A DNA stretch of 64,000 bases from Pontederia crassipes (lineage: Eukaryota; Streptophyta; Magnoliopsida; Commelinales; Pontederiaceae). The number at the start of each line of letters is the position of its first letter. Position 1 is the first letter of the stretch. This document shows, piece after piece, positions 57,228 through 64,000 of the stretch. Position numbers and translations under genes: made by a program. The DNA is taken from the NCBI GenBank assembly GCA_030549335.1, contig CM060193.1:63770646-63834645 (forward strand), given 5' to 3'. A model generated the notes under the pieces. That model was not told where the DNA came from and did no database searches. It saw nothing but the letters and a program-made list of their open reading frames with translations.

Positions 57228-59594
57228 ACTACAAGAAATTAATCAATTAGAGACACCATAATATAGACGCTAATGCGTCGCTAACTAGACGCTGATCAAA
57301 GTAGCGACACATTAGCGTCGAATTGGCGTCATAAATGTGGCGACGCAAAAGTTACAACGCTATTAGCGTCGCATCCACGCCCACAAGTTTGTGACGCTAT
57401 TACCGTCGACACGCGGCACTACAACGACGCAAATGTGACACTATTAGCAGGATGGGGAATCACTTTTAGCGTCTCAGAAGTCGACGCTATTGTGACGCTA
57501 TTGAGGGTGATGCCATGGTGACGTTATTCAGGCGCAAAAGCAATCCTACATCACGATGCTAATGACGTTGTTTGCCGATGCTAAATAATATTTTATACAA
57601 TCATGTAAACCGCCATGATCCCAATATTTATGTCAGAGACATCTTAAGATTTCAATTGATTTTACATTCAATTATCATCATCTAGAATTAAAAGAGAAAT
57701 CAAAATTACATTCAATTCACATCGTTCAACAAAATTGTAAATTCATTAAAATTTTATCTCCCCCACTTCTTAGCATCCTCGCACTCCTTCTCCTCCGGCG
57801 ACAACGGCAACAGACAGCCACGTTAGGTAGAGGGGAGGAGAAAGGGTCGGAAGGAGGGATCTTGGGCGGGGTGAGAATGAAATGGTGGCGGAGTTGTCGG
57901 GGGCAAAGGGCGAAGAGACGGCGGCGGAGTCATCGGACACAGAGGGCGAAGCGGCGGCGGCGGCGAAGTTGTTGGGGCAAAGGGCAAAGTGGCGGCAGAG
58001 TCGTCAGAGGCAGAGGGCGAAGCGGCGGCGGTGAAGTTGTTGTGGCAAAGGGCGAAGCGGTGGCGGCGAAATCGTTAGGGCAGAGGGCGAAGCGGCGGTG
58101 GCTGAGTCGTCGGGCAGAGGGCGAAGCGGCGGCAGCTAAGTCGTCAGGACAGAGGGCGAAGCGACAGCAACAGAGTCGTCGGTGGTCGGAGCACGGAGAA
58201 GATGAATGGACGAATGTGAAAAAGACGAATATGAAGGAGAAGATGAAGTGGGCATAGAAGATGGCGAACACACAAGGAGCGTTGGATAAAAGAAAATGGA
58301 AGGTTCGAATTCGTTCTTCGATGGACACACGGATCGCATATTAGCGACGTACTTTATTGCAACGCTATGGCGACGCTAATGTGGCGCCATTTTAATTCAA
58401 TTCTTATAGATAACCATTTATAAAGTATGCTGCATAGCGCCTCACTTTTGGCGCCTCCAATGTCGTGACACTAAAGTAGAACAACGCGTCGAATTAGTGT
58501 CGTAATGCTTAGACGCTAAATTAGCGTCGCAAACTGCCGACGTTTTTATGATGCTATTAAGGGTGGTGTTGCAAATAGACGACGCAATTGGGACGCTACT
58601 ATGATGCTAGGATGAGGGTGTCGCTATTACGACGTTGGAGTGGCGCCAAAATAATACTCTTTTTAAATTTGGATACAAAAAAGTTCTAAGAAAATAAGCA
58701 TTTCTCAAAAAAAATTTGAAAACTCTATGTCAACTAAATGGGACCATTCTGAGCACTCCCGAAAGGTCCAATTTTTTAGAACGCACATTTTTAGATTTCT
58801 TAGATGGGGCAGAACTTTTGAGGAATTTTTATAATTATAAAAAATAGGTATTTTGATAATCGGAAGAAACAGAAAAGATGTGAAACATGAAAAGTTTGCG
58901 CCGCCCAATCTACTCGAGCCCTTCGAAATGCCTATTTTTTTGTGGCAATTTGAGCGAGGACCGCGGAGAACCGACCCTTTCTATTTCGAAATTTGCTCAT
59001 TTTATTGAATTTCTTCCGACCTCCGATCGCCATGATTCTTCTGCGGCCGGAGAGCTTGCATCGATCTCTACGAGCCTGTAATTTTCTTTTTTACTAATTC
59101 CTACCGGACTCACATTAGCGACCGTCGAAAGCCTTTATTTTTCTAGGTTCTTAACTCTGCCATCCAACCTCCTAAAATCATCAAAAAATACTTAAAAATC
59201 TGTGTTGTTGTGATCTATAAGCGATACAAATTTTATGATGATCCGATGGTCGGATCTTCGGCAATAGCCATTTGAATCCCATGAAAAATGAAGAAGCACT
59301 ATTCTCCTAATTTTGAAATTTGAGAATTGGAGTATAATGTATGTATTGCATGGTGTATTAATTTTTGTATATTATATAATAGAATAATATAGTATAATAT
59401 GATGTATTATATAATAGTTAAGTATAGTATATACTATTATATAGTATGCATATGTATATGTATGCGAAGTAGCATCGCAGCTATATATGTATATGTATAT
59501 GTATAGGTAGCATATATATGTTTGTATTCAGTATCAATACTATATATAGTTATACAAATTAGCATTATCCAAATACGAATAATAATTAATACTA
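57228..59594 (+). mobile_element. Non-autonomous CACTA/Spm element Y
   Basis: It starts CACTACAAGAAATTAATC and has dense GACGCTAATGTGGCG-type subterminal repeats at 57260-57570 and 58340-58640. The part 58310-59590 is homologous to 6720-8210 of element X, including the unusual word GACCTCCGATCG and the GATCCGATGGTCGGATC palindrome. No transposase is present. It lacks the internal duplication seen in X. The right part is cut off where CACTA 3 begins (59595); the sequence after CACTA 3 does not clearly continue it. Confidence 0.75.
57880..58190. repeat. GC-rich minisatellite of CACTA Y
   Basis: Units of roughly 36-42 bp with AGAGGGCGAAGCGGCGGC and GTCGTCGG. Open frames across it are compositional. 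It lies in the same place as the block in X but the unit sequence differs. Confidence 0.8.
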
Positions 59595-60119
59595 CACTAC
59601 AAAAAAATTGGCAATTAGCGACTCACGATCGGAGACGCTAGGGAGGCGCTATTACGTCTCTGTTGTCAAGAGCGTCTCCTTCGCGTCTAACTAGCACCGC
59701 AAAATTGAGACGCTGAAACTCGGTGGCTAGTGGCGTCGCACTAGAGTCAAAGATGTTGAGACGCAACTAGCGCCACATATTGACGCTATATCGATGGTAT
59801 TAAGACGCGATGTTTGGGGCTGCGCGAAGCAGGACCATGTCGCTAAGTCGACGCGCAGGAGGCGGTAAACTTGAGACGCTTTTCCGATGCCCACGTGTGG
59901 CTAACTTAGGCGCTAGTAAGGCGCTAGATTGACGCAAATATGATCATGCATTTGTCGCCAATGAGACGCTAAGATGGCGCTAAGTGCGATATATCTAAAT
60001 TAGCGTTGACATGAGTTTAGACGCCAATGAGATGATATGGTGTCGCTAAATGCACATTTTTTTTTACCCGCCCCAGTCTCATTTTTTCCCTTCCCACGTC
60101 ATACAATTTATAATGCATC

Positions 60120-60230
60120 TCAAAATGCATTGATATTCATCACAAGCAATATAAAAACATCACAGGCAATATAAAATCATCACAGGCAATATAAAACTAT
60201 CACAGGCAATATAAAACCATCACAGGCATA
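60120..60230. repeat. Short tandem repeat ATCACAGGCAATATAAAA
   Basis: The 20-bp unit CATCACAGGCAATATAAAA(C/T) is repeated about five times between 60138 and 60230, in the 3' part of CACTA 3. Confidence 0.9.
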
Positions 60231-60434
60231 ATATATAACATAAGAATACGAAAACTACTAAACCGAACTAACAAACTATATGTATGTTTAAGTCTATAAG
60301 TAACAAATGCATAGTTTGTTTTCTATCCTAGGTTTGGGAGTTATTGTTATCACTCCGGATGTTCGACCCAGACGTGCTCGGTCCATGGCCTCGCGGGGAT
60401 GGATTCTGCGTCGGGATCAATCCCTGAATCGCCT

Positions 60435-61130
60435 ACAATAGAGGACCCAACTGTTGGGACAACTGTTGGGACAACTGCTGCGACAACTGCTGCTGTGATA
60501 GCTGCGTCAGATCAGGTGCAGCGGATGAGCTCGGAGCAGATGCACCTCCTGCATATCCTCCGATCCTCCTATGTATCTGAGCGTCTGTGCCGAGGCCACG
60601 CAAGTATCCCCTCATGTCGTGCCGGCCACTTCTTCCCAAACAGTAGAGTCCTCTACGAAATAGAAAAATTATAAAATTATAAAATATATAAATTATATAT
60701 CAAGAATCACGTAAATTAAAAATATGACTAAACCAACGAAGAAACATTACCTGATGGTTGAGTACTCGGATCATCTCCATACTTTTCAGCCATTTTTGCA
60801 TTATACTCATCCTAAAAAATTTAAACGTTGTGTATTTAAAAAATATTGCACTAATGGCAACAACCAAATGACCATATCATGAGACTTACCAGAAGCCTAC
60901 GAGCAGTGGGCGTGACTAAGTCGTTTGTCTTCCGGCTCTTATGCGTGGCCTTATAGACCACACGAAAGTCTACGGGACTGCCTTCTTTCTTCTCCTACAA
61001 TAAAGTTTCAAATTTGACAACATAAGTATAAGTCAAAAGTTTGATTAATAAAATTTATATGTAAATTACCATGCGCCATCGATGCTCATCAAATCGCATC
61101 GATCCCCCTGTGTGGATGTGGGCCTCGGGC
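60435..61130 (-). pseudogene. Transposase_24-like gene remnant of CACTA 3
   Basis: Minus-strand exons with clear splice sites: a piece reading GGSMRFDEHRWRM (about 61130-61076), EKKEGSPVDFRVVYKATHKS and RKTNDLVTPTARRLL (about 60998-60900, then GTAAGT), DEYNAKMAEKYGDDPSTQPS (about 60812-60753, then GTAATG), and VWEEVAGTT then RGYLRGLGTDAQIHRRIGGY (from about 60645). The last exon has a small frame change between VAGTT and RGYL. The tail is a (LSQQ)n repeat. This matches the second CACTA gene; the 5' part is missing. Confidence 0.75.
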
Positions 61131-61140
61131 TTCGAAAGAT

Positions 61141-62372
61141 GGTTAACTCTTGCCTTTTAGATTTGTTATAGGTAACCATGCCATCCTCCCACAACATCTT
61201 GAGTTCGTCAATCAAAGGTCTTAAATAAACATCTAAACTTTTACCAGGAGATCAAGGACCCGGGATGATATAGGTAAGCAATATATTCTCTCGTCTCATA
61301 CACATGCTTGGAGGCAAATTATACGGTGTCACAAAAATAGGCCAACATGAATAAGCAGTACTCGATGAGCCAAATGGGTTGAAGCAATCGGTGCAAAGTC
61401 CTAATCTAACATTGCGTGATTCTGTAGAAAAATCCGGATGAAGTGCATCAAATCGTCTCCATGCCTCGGCATCCGAAGGATGTGTAATTGAATTTGGATC
61501 TTCACGTGCCCCTTCTTTGTGCCACCTCATAAATGATGCAATTTTTTCAGAAAGAAATAGTCGTTGTAATCTTGGAACAATCAGAAAGTATCTAAATATT
61601 GCATTTGCCACATTTTTTTCGAACTTTGAGTATTCTTTTTCGGCTTGAACCTGGGCTCGCCACAAATAGAACAACTCATAAGTGAGTTGTTTTCCTTGTA
61701 GTACAACATACAATGATTGCAGCATGCATCAATCTTCTGATATTCCAACCCTAAATCTCTCATCAACCGTTTGCACTTGTAAAAATTTCCCGGTAATTTC
61801 TCAGAAACTGGAAGCATACTCTTAATAATGGCAAGCATCCGGTCAAAACAACTTTCGCTCATATTAAATTCTGATTTTAAGTTCATTAGTTGTGCCACTG
61901 CAGAAAGTGTAGTTTGCTTCACGCATCCATCCCATAAAGGTTCATCTGCCTCTTCGAGAAGATTATAAAACTTAGAAGCCGAAGGATTCAGGTCTTCTTC
62001 AATCGATGTTTCGCTAACATTTTCTCCTAACATTGCATCTCGTATCATGTCCCTATACGGATTGCTCGAGTCGCTCATAACAGTATCTACATTACTTGTT
62101 TCTTTAGTCCATCTTTCTTCGCCATGAAAGAACCAATTGGTATATGTAAGTAAGAAACCATTGTAATATAAATCCTTCTGCACATCATATCTTACTTTCC
62201 ACTGATAATATTTGCACTTCCGGCATGGACATAAGATTTCGCCATATGAAGTAACACCTTCATTTTGATATGCCACATTAATGAATTCATCAACACCATC
62301 CTTATATTCTTCAGTTATGACGCCATGTTTATCCTTCCAACGACGAATCTAACTACGATCTGGCTTTATCAT
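61141..62372 (-). pseudogene. TNP2 transposase remnant of CACTA 3
   Basis: It starts near 62372 with MIKPDRS, followed by GVDEFINVAYQNEG, CPCRKCKYYQWKVRYDV, HGEERW, then SCFDRMLAIIKSMLPVSEKL, NFYKCKRLMRDLGLEYQKID, CNHCMLYYKENN, LFLSEKIASFMRWHKEG, RLGLCTDCFNPFGSS and WPIFVTPYNLPPSMCM. Breaks: a TAG in frame near 62350 (Trp in relatives), and a frame change near 61600. The last third, including the catalytic C-terminal part, was deleted; the frame stops at LKMLWEDGMVTYNKS-like sequence (about 61150-61200). Confidence 0.88.
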
Positions 62373-62774
62373 TTCTGTAACGGAGAACATTAAGCCAAGT
62401 AAGAAATTTCTTGTACTTGAAATGTGTGACTTTGAACTTACGAATTAAGTCCAAAATCACATGTTTCAAGTAATACTTAACTTAAGTACTACTTAACTTA
62501 ATTCATAACATGAATAAGTAATACTTAACTTAAGTACATGAATTACTTCATAAGTTAACTTAACAATTAACATAAGTTAACTTAACTTAAGTAATACTTA
62601 ACTTAATTCCTAAGAGATGATACTTAATATTATACTTAATAAGTAATACTAACTTGATCCAAAGAGATGATACTACTTAATTTAACATGATAATAACATG
62701 AATAAGTAATACTTAACTTAACATGAATAATTAACTTAATTTAACTTCATGCATTAATAATTAACTTAATTTAC

Positions 62775-63510
62775 ATGGTGGCGGGATAGTACCTTCGGCG
62801 AAGGGCGGAGGGCGGCCGAGACGACAGTGGAGGCGGTGGGCAGTGGCGACAGAGGAGGACGTCGGCGGCGGGATAGTACCTTCGGCGAAGGGCGGAGGGC
62901 GGCCGAGACGACAGTGGAGGCGGTGGGCAGTGGCGACAGAGGAGGACGTCGGCGGCGGTGGAGGACGTTGGCGGCGGTGGAGGGAGGATGCGGCGGAGGG
63001 CGGACGAGGCGGCGGTGGAGGACGTCGGCGGTGGTGGAGGGAGGACGCGGCGGCGGTGGACGCGACGGGCGGCGGTGGAGGCGGAGGGCGGCGGAGGCAA
63101 AGAGCGGAGGGCGGACGAGGCGGCGGAGGACGCGACGGACGGCGGTGGAGGAGGAGGCGGCGAACCGTTGGGGAGGCAGACCGCGACGGAGGCGAACCAT
63201 CGGGGAGGGCGGCGGCGGAGGAGGAGGCGGCGAAGGGCGGCGACGAATGCAGAGGGCGGCGGAGGCGGAGGGCGGCGGCGGAGGAGGAGGCGGCGAAGGG
63301 CGGCGACGAATGCAGAGGGCGGCGGAGGCGAAGGGCGGCGGCGGCGGTGGAGGGCGGTCGTCGGGCGTCGGACGTCGGACGAAGGCCGGAGGCGGCAGTG
63401 GAGGGCGTCGGAGGTCGGGCGTTGGGCGACGGGCGCCGGAGGTCGGGCGTCGGGGCGCGTTGGAGGTCGAGCGTCGGGGCGCGTCGGGCGTCGGGCGATG
63501 GTAAATGTTA
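62775..63510. repeat. GC-rich minisatellite of CACTA 3
   Basis: A segment of about 90 bp (GCGGGATAGTACCTTCGGCG start) at 62782 is repeated at 62869 with almost no change. A 64-bp segment (GGAGGAGGCGGCGAAGGGCG) at about 63217 recurs at about 63281. The rest is (GGCGGCGGTGGAGGACG)-like. It lies upstream of TNP2. Open frames are compositional. Confidence 0.9.
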
Positions 63511-63771
63511 AACAGTAAAAGTGAAAACGAAGAAGAGGGGTTAGGGATTTAAGTAATCTTTAGCGTCGCAAGATAATGAGACGCTACGTAGACGCCATGT
63601 AGGCGCCGAAACTGTCACAATTTGGCTAGCGTGGCGTTATAGAGAAGCTAATGTGTCGCTAAGATAACGTAGCGACACCATCGCGTCGTCGGGGCATCGC
63701 AATTTTGTAGCGTCTCAATATCGCGACGCCATTGAGACGCTCAATAAAAGTTTTTTCAAATTTTTGTAGTA

Positions 63772-64000
63772 TGTATGTAATTTTATTTATCAATGTAACG
63801 TCTCATCGCATTATGCTCCGTTCCAATTGTTTTATTTTCTTCCGATAATCTATCATGTATGTATACAAAATTATAAATATGTATGTATATGTGTATATAA
63901 CACAATTGTGTGTGTATATATATACATATGTCATATATGCGTACGTATATATATGTCTACGTGTGAGAGATTAAGTTACAACAATGTGTTTCGTCTATAT
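63772..64000. other. AT-rich end of the window with TATG/TATA repeats
   Basis: Alternating TATG and TATA runs at 63855-63960. No gene. Confidence 0.6.

Larger units (their letters stand above)
59595..63771 (-). mobile_element. CACTA/Spm element 3, 4.2 kb
   Basis: The left end is CACTACAAAAAAATTGG; the right end, read inward, is TACTACAAAAATTTG with the first base changed. Both ends have GAGACGCTA/GGCGCTA subterminal repeats (59620-60050, 63560-63740). It carries TNP2 and Transposase_24-type remnants on the minus strand and a GC-rich block upstream of TNP2. The 3-bp target duplication could not be confirmed. It abuts or interrupts element Y. Confidence 0.8.

Noticed and set aside
57260-58640. 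Regular short repeats with spacers, reminiscent of an array
   Set aside because: GACGCTAATG-type words occur in both orientations with irregular spacing next to a CACTA end. They are subterminal transposase-binding repeats and not CRISPR, which plants lack.
62766-63518. Frames of up to 225 codons rich in G/R or P/L
   Set aside because: Same reason, in the minisatellite of CACTA 3. Three frames on one strand are open at once, which real genes seldom show.

Overview
The window is plant nuclear DNA, almost certainly from an angiosperm. It has a spliced gene for a plastid-targeted UMP kinase with seven GT-AG exons, a plant-specific VQ-motif gene, and transposon families typical of plants (CACTA/Spm with TNP2, Sirevirus-type Copia, Ty3/gypsy, hAT with a DUF659 domain, Harbinger-like MITEs, RTE and L1 LINEs). 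No rRNA, tRNA or CRISPR was seen. The species cannot be named from this sequence.

Layout. 1-4960 is a broken Ty3/gypsy-like region read on the minus strand, opening with a striking hairpin. 5179 to about 8545 is a non-autonomous CACTA element. 9724-21437 is the UMP kinase gene; its third intron (7.4 kb) holds a decayed Copia element into which a 3.2-kb RTE LINE inserted with a 19-bp target duplication, plus a short element made only of the two RTE ends. A second end-only derivative sits in intron 6 (between exons 6 and 5 of the coding order it is the intron before exon 6) and a truncated L1 in the intron before exon 5. 21981-26810 holds a hAT-like MITE, tandem repeats and a decayed hAT transposase gene. 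27529-31025 is one large inverted repeat (arms about 1.5-1.7 kb) with another hAT-like MITE in its left arm. 31624-33266 is a pair of abutting Harbinger-like elements. 35146-37410 (minus) is an intronless VQ-motif gene of 754 codons whose middle is a recent 309-bp tandem expansion. 39802-54712 is a Sirevirus-like Copia fossil split by an 8.8-kb CACTA element (44405-53219). 55071-63771 holds (TA)n-associated MITEs and two further CACTA elements.

Only two loci look like working host genes: the UMP kinase (pyrimidine nucleotide supply in the plastid) and the VQ protein (probably a nuclear WRKY partner). The rest is nested transposon history.

The most interesting find is the 8.8-kb CACTA element. 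Downstream of its transposase remains, in the same orientation, it carries pieces of unrelated host genes with their splice sites: two exons of an ArfGAP (AGD/ACAP type) whose exon phases still match, one exon of peroxisomal glycolate oxidase, and at least one exon-like piece I could not identify. The second is a pair of short elements built from only the 5' and 3' ends of the RTE LINE, both inside the UMP kinase gene, which look like a SINE-like family arising by deletion.
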